This document shows, piece after piece, positions 6,797 to 13,484 of a stretch of 22,702 nucleotides of DNA (position 1 is its first letter; each line of letters starts with the position of its first letter). A program made the translations under genes and the position numbers. The notes beneath the pieces are model-generated. The model saw only the letters and a program-made list of their open reading frames with translations, ran no database searches and was not told where the DNA came from. This DNA is from a virus, in IMG/VR virus record IMGVR_UViG_3300045973_000114, positions 1 to 22,702 of that record. One strand, written 5' to 3'.

Positions 6797-6890
6797 ATAA
6801 TAAATATTGGCTAACCGTAAAAAAATTACCGGTCAATATCTTGTTTTATTCTGTTTTCTAAATATATATAAAATATACCACAAGAAAAAG

Positions 6891-7457
6891 ATGTCAGAGA
6901 AAATATTATTTAAAATAGGTTATTATGAAATATATGAAGAAAAAACCCCCTTGGGGGTTATGTTCGTGGCAGATAGTGGAAAGACGTTATATATTAAACG
7001 ATTTAACAAGATAATTTTAAATCCATACCGGGACATAAAAAAATTCAAGAAGGTTGAAGACGCTAAATTATATGCAAAAAAGAAAATTAAAACTAGTTTA
7101 AAGAAAAAAGAAAAGGTTCTTGCCAAGTTACCAAAATCCTTATATTTGATTTTGATGAAAGAGACTGCGTCCGGGAAGACATTTGTTAAAGTTGGAATTA
7201 CATCCAAACGATTTATAATGAGGAGATTCAGTAAGGATTATGGATATGAGGGGTATGTTCTTGAGACGATATTAAGAAGAATTGATAGTCCCAACGCTGA
7301 GAAGTTAGAATCGGAGATTAAAGATACATTAAATAAAAAAAGGACTGCGAAATACAGACCTCTTTTAGAAAGTTTTTCAGGATATTCAGAATGTTATGAT
7401 TACATCAATTTAGATTACATCATAAAGACATTTGACCAAATCAGTAGTAAGGGTTAA
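6891..7457 (+). CDS. GIY-YIG-superfamily nuclease (T5orf172/MUG113-like)
   Basis: With the ATG at 6891 this is a 188-residue protein. The N-terminal 80 residues are basic and may bind DNA. The C-terminal part reads LYLILMKETASGKTFVKVGITS at about 84-105, then RF, a Glu in EKLESEI at about 137-143, and a final FSGYSECYDY. That order matches the T5orf172/MUG113 branch of GIY-YIG nucleases, where K-V-G-I-T-S replaces the YIG strand. A longer reading from a TTG at 6807 adds 28 hydrophobic and basic residues. I reject it because the ATG has an A-rich upstream sequence typical of Bacteroidota starts. The stop codon is directly adjacent to that of the next minus-strand gene. A perfect CCCCC/GGGGG hairpin lies inside the coding region at 6944-6959. 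Confidence 0.72.
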   Translation: MSEKILFKIGYYEIYEEKTPLGVMFVADSGKTLYIKRFNKIILNPYRDIKKFKKVEDAKLYAKKKIKTSLKKKEKVLAKLPKSLYLILMKETASGKTFVKVGITSKRFIMRRFSKDYGYEGYVLETILRRIDSPNAEKLESEIKDTLNKKRTAKYRPLLESFSGYSECYDYINLDYIIKTFDQISSKG

Positions 7458-7553
7458 TTACTTTTTCTTTTTTGGAGAATTTTTTTTGTCAGCTTGTTTA
7501 GGCTGAGGTTTACCTATTTCGTCTTTCTTTACTTGTTTGTTTTTCTTTGCCAT
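7458..7553 (-). CDS. Lys-rich mini-protein (31 residues)
   Basis: A short minus-strand reading frame encodes 31 residues beginning MAKKNKQVKKDEIGKPQ and ending in four lysines. About 40 percent of the residues are lysine and it has no hydrophobic core, so it is probably disordered and nucleic-acid-binding if translated. The start is preceded by an A-rich stretch (AAAAAAACACA), like other starts here. Its stop codon abuts the stop of the convergent GIY-YIG gene with no gap, so the frame exactly fills the space between neighbours. That is the main support for its being real. Confidence 0.5.
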   Translation of the reverse strand: MAKKNKQVKKDEIGKPQPKQADKKNSPKKKK

Positions 7554-7593
7554 TGTGTTTTTTTAATTTGACGGTTATGTTGATTACAACTTC

Positions 7594-7905
7594 TTATCCT
7601 TTTCTTTTCAATCTACTTTCCTTTAAAAGTTCGTTGTTTTCCTTTTCCAAGAAACTAACTTTTACTGACAGTTCAGCTACCAATCCGGTCAATTTTAAAA
7701 TTTGTTCACGCATGGTATCTTTTTCCTTTGAACTGTTTTCAAGTAAAGCCTCCAATTTTAGTATTCTGTCTCTGCAATCGTCCTTCATAAAATTTTCTGC
7801 CTTTTCTCTGGTTAACGCTCTTTTGTCATAGAATCTCCATGCACTTGCTGAACCGAGTACCGTTATTGCGGTAATAATTATTGTGTATATTGAATTTGCG
7901 TCCAT
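7594..7905 (-). CDS. Membrane-anchored coiled-coil protein (possible spanin- or holin-like)
   Basis: With the ATG at 7905 this is a 103-residue protein. Residues about 5-22 (SIYTIIITAITVLGSASA) form one membrane span close to the N-terminus. WRFYDKR follows, then a long charged helix from about 30 to 95 with heptad-like leucines, ending in a basic LKRKG tail. One N-terminal span plus a coiled coil is the layout of inner-membrane spanins and of some holin-associated phage proteins, and a GH19 endolysin and M23 peptidase lie a few kb away. There is no sequence match I can name, so the lysis role is only a suggestion. The extension up to 7953 is rejected because an ATATTTAT box lies between 7914 and 7921. 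Confidence 0.6.
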   Translation of the reverse strand: MDANSIYTIIITAITVLGSASAWRFYDKRALTREKAENFMKDDCRDRILKLEALLENSSKEKDTMREQILKLTGLVAELSVKVSFLEKENNELLKESRLKRKG

Positions 7906-7913
7906 ATCTCTTA

Positions 7914-7921
7914 ATAAATAT
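7914..7921 (-). promoter_or_regulatory. TATTTAT box of the membrane coiled-coil gene
   Basis: ATATTTAT on the coding strand, eight bases before the ATG at 7905. Confidence 0.4.
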
Positions 7922-7986
7922 TTAAAATATAAATAAAGTTGTTTTTTGAACAAGATTTCAATTACACGACTTTAAAAAATAAATAT

Positions 7987-8017
7987 TTTGATATTAATTA
8001 AAATTTCTTTATATTTG
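7987..8017 (+). promoter_or_regulatory. Bacteroidota-type promoter before the 81-residue gene
   Basis: TTTG (7987-7990) and TATATTTG (8010-8017) are separated by 19 bases. This matches the Bacteroidota housekeeping promoter, TTTG and TAnnTTTG. It suggests transcription by unmodified host RNA polymerase, as for an early gene, about 25 bases upstream of the ATG. Confidence 0.6.
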
Positions 8018-8043
8018 TTGAGATATTAGAATTTTTAGAAATT

Positions 8044-8289
8044 ATGGAAGAAATTATTAACCACAACAATAACTTATATGTTGTGTATCGGAAAGTTAGA
8101 CAAAAACGCATAAAAGAAAGTTACGTATCAAAGATAAAAGATCTTTGGTTCTGTGATATAGTACTTAAACGTAAAAATCAAGAGGATGACTATTATTATT
8201 TTTTACGGGAAATATCGGACGCGATAATTGTTGAGGATATTATTCCAATAAAAACTCCGGATGTGATATCACCCCCGGGATCTAAATAG
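8044..8289 (+). CDS. Small unknown phage protein, probable early gene
   Basis: This is an unrecognised 81-residue protein. It has basic and acidic patches, an aromatic DYYYF stretch and a Pro-rich C-terminus (KTPDVISPPGSK), with no membrane span. It is one of few genes here with a clear host-type promoter upstream, so it may be expressed early. Its 3' end overlaps the convergent gene at 8282-8656 by eight bases. Confidence 0.6.
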   Translation: MEEIINHNNNLYVVYRKVRQKRIKESYVSKIKDLWFCDIVLKRKNQEDDYYYFLREISDAIIVEDIIPIKTPDVISPPGSK

Positions 8290-8656
8290 TACCGTCATTT
8301 TCGATATCAGGTTTTTTAGTTCGTTTGACCGGTGGTTTTTTGATCGTTTTAGAAGATACTTCGTTTATTTTATCGAAGTTACTTATAACATCATTTAATA
8401 CTTCAGCTAATTCATAATTTTCATTTTCTTCATTCTTTTTCCAAAGAATAGTAATGAACGCCTTTAGTTCAGACTCATTTAAATTTGTTTTAAGTTTTGC
8501 TACGTTTCTTATCAGCGAGAATACTGTATAAGATATAGTCAATTTTTGATCACTTGGTAGCGTAAAATAATCGGTTACATTAACTGATGTAATAATGTTA
8601 TTCGAAATTTTTTCAAGAAATGAAATAAATGTTGGATGATTAATATTAATTTTCAT
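8282..8656 (-). CDS. Unknown phage protein with basic C-terminal tail
   Basis: This is an unrecognised 124-residue protein, probably all-helical over residues 5-100. A basic tail (KTIKKPPVKRTKKP) precedes an acidic end. Such a tail could contact nucleic acid, but no fold or motif is recognised. It begins MKININHPTF, which is not the leader peptide of the left-hand block. A CTATTTAT box lies 20 bases upstream of the ATG. Confidence 0.6.
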   Translation of the reverse strand: MKININHPTFISFLEKISNNIITSVNVTDYFTLPSDQKLTISYTVFSLIRNVAKLKTNLNESELKAFITILWKKNEENENYELAEVLNDVISNFDKINEVSSKTIKKPPVKRTKKPDIENDGTI

Positions 8657-8676
8657 ACGCCTCGTTCGTTTATATT

Positions 8677-8684
8677 ATAAATAG
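8677..8684 (-). promoter_or_regulatory. TATTTAT box of the 124-residue gene
   Basis: CTATTTAT on the coding strand, 20 bases before the ATG. This spacing would leave a short leader. Confidence 0.35.
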
Positions 8685-8716
8685 TAGTTATTCAATGTTC
8701 GCACAACAAAGATAAT

Positions 8717-8746
8717 AAAAAAAGAGAACAATTTACTTATTGTTCT
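8717..8746 (-). terminator. Rho-independent terminator of the GIY-YIG homing gene
   Basis: On the minus strand AGAACAA (8746-8740) pairs with TTGTTCT (8731-8725) around an eight-base loop, followed by a T run (8723-8717). The stem overlaps the last codons of the GIY-YIG gene, so the gene carries its own terminator. Confidence 0.8.
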
Positions 8747-9387
8747 AAGAATTTATATAATTTATCATTAATTGGCTTTGATTGATGGATATATCTACAT
8801 ACTGTTGATTTATTAACGCCGATTTCTTCTGAACATTCTTTTATTGTATTCCATGTTATATTATCCTCTACTCGAATAACTTTTCTACTCATTCCATGTG
8901 TTCTATGTTTTAACCCTTCTTGATATTTTTTTGATTCTTTTATTCTAGTTTTATGAACAATTTTCTCTTCTTCAGTAAAAGGATGACGTGTCTTTCTATT
9001 ATTAAACGTATATCCTAATTTTTTCATATTAATTCCTTTATTCCATGGAACACTACCAATTTTTGCCCCTTGGTTTTTCTTATCTTCAATAGATTTCATA
9101 CTAATAGTGTCACCACCATGTGTCATATTATATCCACATTTAAATGAGTTAAATTTTTCAATATAATATATCTCTAGGTTATTTAATTCATCAATGTTAT
9201 AACATTCAACTAATTCCTCCCAAATAAAAAATACAACACCATATTTTCGTATAGCGTTGTAAAATTTAGTTTTCACATTTAATCTAATTGATTTTAGATG
9301 TGATTTCTTACGTTCGTCTAACGATTTTGTCGTTTTTCCAACATAAATTTTTCCATTAATGGTATTTGTGACTTTGTAAATTATCAT
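8737..9387 (-). CDS. GIY-YIG homing endonuclease with NUMOD-type DNA-binding tail
   Basis: This 216-residue protein is a typical free-standing phage homing endonuclease. The GIY-YIG domain fills residues 1-92: IYKVTNTINGKIYVGKT at 3-19, Arg26 in DERKKSH, Glu72 in LEIYYIE, and GYNMTHGGD at 85-93. WNKG at about 115-118 resembles the NUMOD3 linker. Residues about 170-206 (VIRVEDN, then a helix-turn-helix ending VCRYIH) look like NUMOD1, which reads DNA sequence. It has its own upstream box and its own terminator, so it is a self-contained inserted unit between the DUF1599-like gene and the 124-residue gene. Whether it cuts a neighbouring homing site cannot be told from here. Confidence 0.88.
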   Translation of the reverse strand: MIIYKVTNTINGKIYVGKTTKSLDERKKSHLKSIRLNVKTKFYNAIRKYGVVFFIWEELVECYNIDELNNLEIYYIEKFNSFKCGYNMTHGGDTISMKSIEDKKNQGAKIGSVPWNKGINMKKLGYTFNNRKTRHPFTEEEKIVHKTRIKESKKYQEGLKHRTHGMSRKVIRVEDNITWNTIKECSEEIGVNKSTVCRYIHQSKPINDKLYKFLEQ

Positions 9388-9401
9388 ACATTCAATTTAT
9401 T

Positions 9402-9409
9402 ATAAATAT
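9402..9409 (-). promoter_or_regulatory. TATTTAT box of the GIY-YIG homing gene
   Basis: ATATTTAT on the coding strand, 14 bases before the ATG. Confidence 0.4.
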
Positions 9410-9425
9410 ACGAATATATGATAAA

Positions 9426-9785
9426 TTACTTAGCCCATTTTCCTCTTTTTACTATTTGAGCAATAATACCATAAACGCTTAAATCTTGATAAGTATCATC
9501 CACCGATTCACCAACTGAATCGGATTTTCCAATAACGACTAGTTGTTTTATACGTTGAATCTTATCATTCATTCTAAAAAATAATCCAGTTAATGAAAAT
9601 CTCACATCATCTTCATTATCTAAAAGAGTGCCACCCGAGATATTACTTGGGCCATAGTTGAGTTGTTTTCGGCAAAATATTTCATATTGTTCGCCTAAAA
9701 TTTTTTTAAATTCCCGACTCATTTCAGGATACTTTTCCTCGATTTCTTTAACCGCAGGTGACTTTGTTGGTTTTTCGTCTGACAT
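9426..9785 (-). CDS. DUF1599-like protein (nucleotide-modification-associated domain 1)
   Basis: This 119-residue protein fits the phage DUF1599 family. FCRKQLNYGPSNI at about 37-49 is the family's K-Q-x-x-YG stretch. FRMNDKIQRIKQL at about 70-82 and SVDDTYQDLSVYGIIAQIV at about 94-112 follow, with an acidic helix pair resembling MazG/dUTPase-type nucleotide-binding folds. The family is often found near nucleotide or DNA-modification genes in phages, but its reaction is not established. The call rests on motif reading by eye. No strong TATTTAT box precedes it, only a weaker TATATTTT. Confidence 0.65.
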   Translation of the reverse strand: MSDEKPTKSPAVKEIEEKYPEMSREFKKILGEQYEIFCRKQLNYGPSNISGGTLLDNEDDVRFSLTGLFFRMNDKIQRIKQLVVIGKSDSVGESVDDTYQDLSVYGIIAQIVKRGKWAK

Positions 9786-9831
9786 AATATTTCTTTTTTT
9801 AAAATATAATGAAAATATTGAAGAAAACCAA

Positions 9832-9839
9832 CTATTTAT
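9832..9839 (+). promoter_or_regulatory. TATTTAT box before the ribbon-helix-helix gene
   Basis: CTATTTAT on the plus strand, 18 bases before the ATG at 9858. Confidence 0.35.
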
Positions 9840-9857
9840 AAGAAATAATTATATAAA

Positions 9858-10121
9858 ATGGCAACTAAAAAATCACAAGAAAAAGAATCGCATCCCGGAA
9901 AGTCGGATATGCCGAAATATAAACAGTTAGTTCGAATGTTATCATTCAGAATTGTACCGGCTTATTATAAAAAAATTGAAGAAGTTGCTGACGACCAATC
10001 CACTACGGTATCTGGACTTATCAGAAGATACATTAAAGAAGGTATGGTAAAAGATCTTGAAATGAAGGGTACTGATACTGACTTTAGAATTGAAAGTAAA
10101 AAAACAAAAAAGACTGTATAA
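9858..10121 (+). CDS. Ribbon-helix-helix DNA-binding protein
   Basis: This is an 87-residue protein. Residues about 28-63 read MLSFRIVPAYYKKIEEVA, then TTVSGLIRRYIKEG. That is one short beta strand with alternating exposed residues followed by two helices, the CopG/Arc/MetJ ribbon-helix-helix fold. The N-terminal 20 residues and the C-terminal tail are Lys-rich. Such proteins bind DNA as dimers and usually repress transcription. It forms a two-gene unit with the next gene, six bases downstream. It may regulate the divergent DUF1599-like gene or its own operon, which is inference. Confidence 0.75.
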   Translation: MATKKSQEKESHPGKSDMPKYKQLVRMLSFRIVPAYYKKIEEVADDQSTTVSGLIRRYIKEGMVKDLEMKGTDTDFRIESKKTKKTV

Positions 10122-10126
10122 TCATT

Positions 10127-10447
10127 ATGGAGAAGAATTTTATAACTGAGGAACAGGTAAAAGTTGCTATTGATAAGATATTAAACGAGGAAAAAGTTTC
10201 CAGAATGGAATATGGCCGGGTTTTATTTAAAATAGAAGAACTGGAAAATTCCCTGAAGGAAACTGCAAATGAATTGAGAAAACTTCAGAGTGTTGTTCCC
10301 CGGGGATTAAAAAATATTACCGATAAAAAACTCACAACGATTTCGAGTTATATTTCAGCATCTCAAAATACATTATTACAAGTTAAGGATAAGGTCAGAC
10401 AGCATAAAAGATCATCAATGTCAGCTGTTGTTATTCCTTCTTCTTAG
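10127..10447 (+). CDS. Unknown coiled-coil phage protein
   Basis: This is an unrecognised 106-residue protein. Residues about 7-52 (EEQVKVAIDKILNEE, then LFKIEELENSLKETANELRKLQ) are strongly helical and likely form a coiled coil. A second helical part follows, then a basic stretch (KVRQHKRSS). It starts six bases after the ribbon-helix-helix gene, so the two are probably co-expressed and may act together. Its 3' end overlaps the convergent gene by 17 bases. Confidence 0.6.
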   Translation: MEKNFITEEQVKVAIDKILNEEKVSRMEYGRVLFKIEELENSLKETANELRKLQSVVPRGLKNITDKKLTTISSYISASQNTLLQVKDKVRQHKRSSMSAVVIPSS

Positions 10448-10796
10448 TATAATCGTCAATTTTAATCATATGTCGTTTACCCTCTTCGGTCATGAAGAAC
10501 ACTTCCTCAACGTCGTCGTCTTCATATGACCCAACTATACCTTTTTTTACCAATCCCTCAAGTACGTTGTGAACGACAACCTCTTTAATATAGATATTAA
10601 ATTCTTCTTCAGTAAAAATGGGATCAGTCTCGGTCAATTCACCATTGATGAAATTTTCCGTTAATATATCACATAAACGTATCTGTGCATAATCGGTAGA
10701 TGATATTTCTTTATCCTCAAAAAAATGTATTTCTTTTAATGCCTCAATCGTTTCATTAGCTCTTTTGATTACAAGTGGTTGATATGTTTTTTTCAT
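10431..10796 (-). CDS. Small protein with possible winged-helix region
   Basis: With the ATG at 10796 this is a 121-residue protein starting MKKTYQPLVIKRAN. Residues about 80-115 (VLEGLVKKGIVGSYEDDDVEEVFFMTEEGKRHM in outline) look like the recognition helix and wing of a winged-helix domain ending in the common 'TEEGK' element. The upstream helices are rich in acidic residues. A longer reading up to 10934 would add 46 aromatic and hydrophobic residues and run through the promoter and start of the divergent glycosyltransferase gene, so I reject it. It could regulate the neighbouring glycan operon, but that is a guess from position. Confidence 0.6.
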   Translation of the reverse strand: MKKTYQPLVIKRANETIEALKEIHFFEDKEISSTDYAQIRLCDILTENFINGELTETDPIFTEEEFNIYIKEVVVHNVLEGLVKKGIVGSYEDDDVEEVFFMTEEGKRHMIKIDDYTKKKE

Positions 10797-10821
10797 CTTT
10801 ATTGTTTTTATAAAATATACA

Positions 10822-10829
10822 CAAAGATA
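10822..10829 (-). promoter_or_regulatory. TATCTTTG element (-7 type) of the winged-helix-like gene
   Basis: The coding strand reads TATCTTTG, a full match to the Bacteroidota -7 element TAnnTTTG, 25 bases before the ATG at 10796. I do not see a clear -33 TTTG at the right distance. Confidence 0.35.
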
Positions 10830-10849
10830 GTGAAAAAAACAACATGCGC

Positions 10850-10881
10850 CTTGAATAATTGGTTTTAATTTGGTATATTGG
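10850..10881 (+). promoter_or_regulatory. Bacteroidota-type promoter of the glycan operon
   Basis: CTTG (10850-10853) and TATATTGG (10874-10881) are separated by 20 bases. This is one mismatch each from TTTG and TAnnTTTG. It lies just before the first glycosyltransferase gene and faces the divergent winged-helix-like gene. No TATTTAT box is seen here. Confidence 0.4.
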
Positions 10882-10900
10882 TTAAAATATATGTAAAACC

Positions 10901-12175
10901 ATGAAAAAGGGAAAAATATTCGTACAAATAGCAAGTTACCGTGACCCTCAATTATCTCACACTATCCGAGATTGTATTGAAAAGTCCAAATACCCAAATA
11001 ATTTAGTCTTTTCAGTTGCTTGGCAACATTCAATTGATGACGAATGGGATTATGATTTATACGAATTCCGAGGAGATTCCCGTATTCAACTTATTGACAT
11101 CGACTATCGAGATGCTAAAGGTGCTTGTTGGGCAAGAAATTTACTACAACAAAAATACAATGAGGAAGAATACACTCTTCAAATTGATTCACATACCAGA
11201 TTTTTACCAAATTGGGATAACGAATTAATTAAAATGTACAAAGGGTTACAGAAAAAAGGTGTTAAAAAACCATTATTAACTGCATACGCACCATCATTCG
11301 AACCAACGAATGATCCGGAAGGTAGAGTTAATGTTCCATGGAAAATGAACTTCGACCGTTTTACCCCGGAGGGGTTTGTATTTACTATGCCCGCATCAAT
11401 TGACAATTTTAAAGAATTAAAAGAACCAGTTCATGCTAGATTTTATTCGGCACATTTTGCGTTCACAACCGGTGATTTTGTGAAAGAAGTACCTCATGAT
11501 CCAGAATTTTATTTCCATGGTGAAGAAAATTCAATTGCTACCCGAGCATTTACATGGGGATATGATTTATATCACCCGCACAAAGTAATCTTATGGCATG
11601 AATATACCCGGAATGACAAAATCAAACAATGGGATGACGATCCACAATGGGTAGCACGAAATTCGGCATCACATAAAAAATGTAGACAACTATTTGGTAT
11701 GGATGGTGAAGTCCAAGCAACCACATTTGGTAAATATGGTTTTGGAACGATAAGAACGTTAGATGATTATGAACGTTACGCCGGAATTTCATTTAAGTAT
11801 CGTGGTGTACAAAAGTACACAAGTGATAATAATTTAGCCCCGAACCCGGAGATTAAAGATCCTGAAGAATATAGAAATTCATTCCATTCCTTATTTAAAC
11901 ATTGTATTGATTTATATGCATCTAATTTTATTGAACCGGATTATGACTTCTGGGTTGTATCGTTCGAAGAATTGGATGGAACAGTTGTGTATCGACAAGA
12001 TGCTGACGCTGAAGAAGTGAAACGTTTAATTGCCAGTTCAAAAAGTGACAGTTGGATAAGATTGTGGAGAGAATATACCGGTAGGATGCCGGATAAATGG
12101 GTAGTATGGCCACACTCCGTATCAAAAGGATGGTGTGAAAGAGTTGAAACAATATTAAACCAAACAATTAGTTAA
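10901..12175 (+). CDS. GT60-like (GlcNAc-type) glycosyltransferase, copy 1
   Basis: This 424-residue protein is a probable GT-A glycosyltransferase of the GlcNAc family (Pfam PF11397, CAZy GT60). The founder enzyme of that family adds GlcNAc to hydroxyproline of Skp1 in Dictyostelium. The family start IFVQIASYRDPQL is at about 6-18. A donor-site strand and conserved arginine sit in GACWARN at 74-80. QIDSHTRF at about 94-101 is the metal/donor motif in place of DxD. Further blocks are YAPSFEPTNDP, the acceptor-side HFAFTTGDF, and EENSIATRAFTWGYDLYHPH with WHEYTR. A C-terminal extension ends in GWCERVE. It is paralogous to the next gene and the first gene of a tightly packed plus-strand operon. 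The acceptor here is unknown. Confidence 0.85.
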   Translation: MKKGKIFVQIASYRDPQLSHTIRDCIEKSKYPNNLVFSVAWQHSIDDEWDYDLYEFRGDSRIQLIDIDYRDAKGACWARNLLQQKYNEEEYTLQIDSHTRFLPNWDNELIKMYKGLQKKGVKKPLLTAYAPSFEPTNDPEGRVNVPWKMNFDRFTPEGFVFTMPASIDNFKELKEPVHARFYSAHFAFTTGDFVKEVPHDPEFYFHGEENSIATRAFTWGYDLYHPHKVILWHEYTRNDKIKQWDDDPQWVARNSASHKKCRQLFGMDGEVQATTFGKYGFGTIRTLDDYERYAGISFKYRGVQKYTSDNNLAPNPEIKDPEEYRNSFHSLFKHCIDLYASNFIEPDYDFWVVSFEELDGTVVYRQDADAEEVKRLIASSKSDSWIRLWREYTGRMPDKWVVWPHSVSKGWCERVETILNQTIS

Positions 12176-13483
12176 ATGGTAAAAAAGAAAATAGTAAAAA
12201 AAGAAAGACGGGAAGAACGAATTTTAGTACATTTACCCGCATATCGCGAGCCAGAATTAGTACCAACCATTAAAAGTGCCATGGAAAATGCTGAGTATCC
12301 GGAAAGATTAGTATTTGGTATTTGTAGACAATATAATCCAGAGGATAAATTTGATGACCTTAGTGAGTTTGAAAATGATCCAAGAATTAAAGTATTTAAT
12401 ATGTTGTATACCGAAGCAAAAGGTTTACCATATGCCCGGGCAATTATTAATGAAAAAATATTAACGGATGAAGAATTCGTTTTACAATTAGATTCTCACC
12501 ATAGGTTTGATAAAAATTGGGATTCAACATTAATTAATTGGTATTACGATTTGAAAGACGAGGGATATAATCCATTAATTTGTGGGTATTTACCGTATTA
12601 CGATCCGTATAACGATCCGGAAAAACGAGTATTAGAACCTTGGTTATCAGAAGCCGCAAGTTTTTATCCACACGGAACAATTTTTATTCGTCCAACCGGA
12701 ATTCCAAATTGGAGAGAATTAACAAAACCTTTTCCTGCAAGATTTATTTCCGGACATTTCTGCTTCGGCCCGAATAAATGGGCTAAGGATGTTAGACATG
12801 ATCCAGACATTTATTTTAGTGGCGAAGAACTCAACCTAACCATTAGATCATTTACACACGGATATGACCTATTTCATCCCCACAGACCGATTATTTGGCA
12901 CGCAACCATGAGAGTTGAACGTAGTGGCATGTTAGTGTGGGATGACCAAAGTAAACGTGGTGATGACATGTGGTGGAGACAACAAGATATCGGAAGATCA
13001 AAAATAAGACAATTATTAAGAACTGAAGATAATGGATTTGATTTAACCGGTTATGATATTGGTACTGTAAGAACAATCCGGGACTATGAAAAATATGCCG
13101 GTATCCACTTTAAGAAAAAATCATTTCAAAAATATACAAAAGAAAACAAATTTCCACCAAATCCAGTAATTGAAGATGAAATTGAATGGGAAAACTCATT
13201 TATGTTTTCATTTTATCATTTAGTCACAGTAACCCGGGAAAATTTACCCGGAACCGATTATTCAAGTATATTGGTTGCATTTGATGATGAAAACGGTAAT
13301 GGTATAAATAGTAGGAGTATAACCGGAATACAATTGGAGAACTTTTTGAAAGATGGAACTCCGATTCATTATGAAGAAATGTTCATGACCGATGTTCGTC
13401 CAACTAGATTAGTATTTTGGGGTTATAGTGACATAAGAGGTTGGGCTGAAAGGTTTGAAATTCAAATACAATACGTAGACTAA
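12176..13483 (+). CDS. GT60-like (GlcNAc-type) glycosyltransferase, copy 2
   Basis: This 435-residue protein is a tandem paralogue of the gene before it. PAYREPEL at 21-28, QLDSHHRF at 104-111, GYLPYYDPYNDP, HFCFGPNKW, and EELNLTIRSFTHGYDLFHPH with WHATMR match the first copy block by block. The shared C-terminal part also matches, with GTVRTIRDYEKYAGI and a final GWAERFE. Its ATG directly follows the stop codon of copy 1, so translation is probably coupled. The N-terminus is unusually basic (VKKKIVKKERREER). The copies are clearly diverged, which points to different acceptors or successive steps rather than redundancy. The activity is predicted from the family only. Confidence 0.85.
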   Translation: MVKKKIVKKERREERILVHLPAYREPELVPTIKSAMENAEYPERLVFGICRQYNPEDKFDDLSEFENDPRIKVFNMLYTEAKGLPYARAIINEKILTDEEFVLQLDSHHRFDKNWDSTLINWYYDLKDEGYNPLICGYLPYYDPYNDPEKRVLEPWLSEAASFYPHGTIFIRPTGIPNWRELTKPFPARFISGHFCFGPNKWAKDVRHDPDIYFSGEELNLTIRSFTHGYDLFHPHRPIIWHATMRVERSGMLVWDDQSKRGDDMWWRQQDIGRSKIRQLLRTEDNGFDLTGYDIGTVRTIRDYEKYAGIHFKKKSFQKYTKENKFPPNPVIEDEIEWENSFMFSFYHLVTVTRENLPGTDYSSILVAFDDENGNGINSRSITGIQLENFLKDGTPIHYEEMFMTDVRPTRLVFWGYSDIRGWAERFEIQIQYVD

Positions 13484-13484
13484 T

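Noticed and set aside
6807-6890. Longer form of the GIY-YIG-type protein from a TTG codon
   Set aside because: The added residues show no domain, the region is the divergent promoter area, and the ATG at 6891 has a better upstream context.
1414-9410. TATAAATA octamers on the plus strand read as literal T4 late promoters
   Set aside because: In nearly every case the adjacent gene is on the minus strand, so the functional reading is the complement, TATTTATA, which also occurs in coding orientation before plus-strand genes.
10797-10934. N-terminal extension of the winged-helix-like protein
   Set aside because: It would run through the opposite gene's start and promoter and adds an improbable aromatic stretch; ATG 10796 gives a normal soluble protein.
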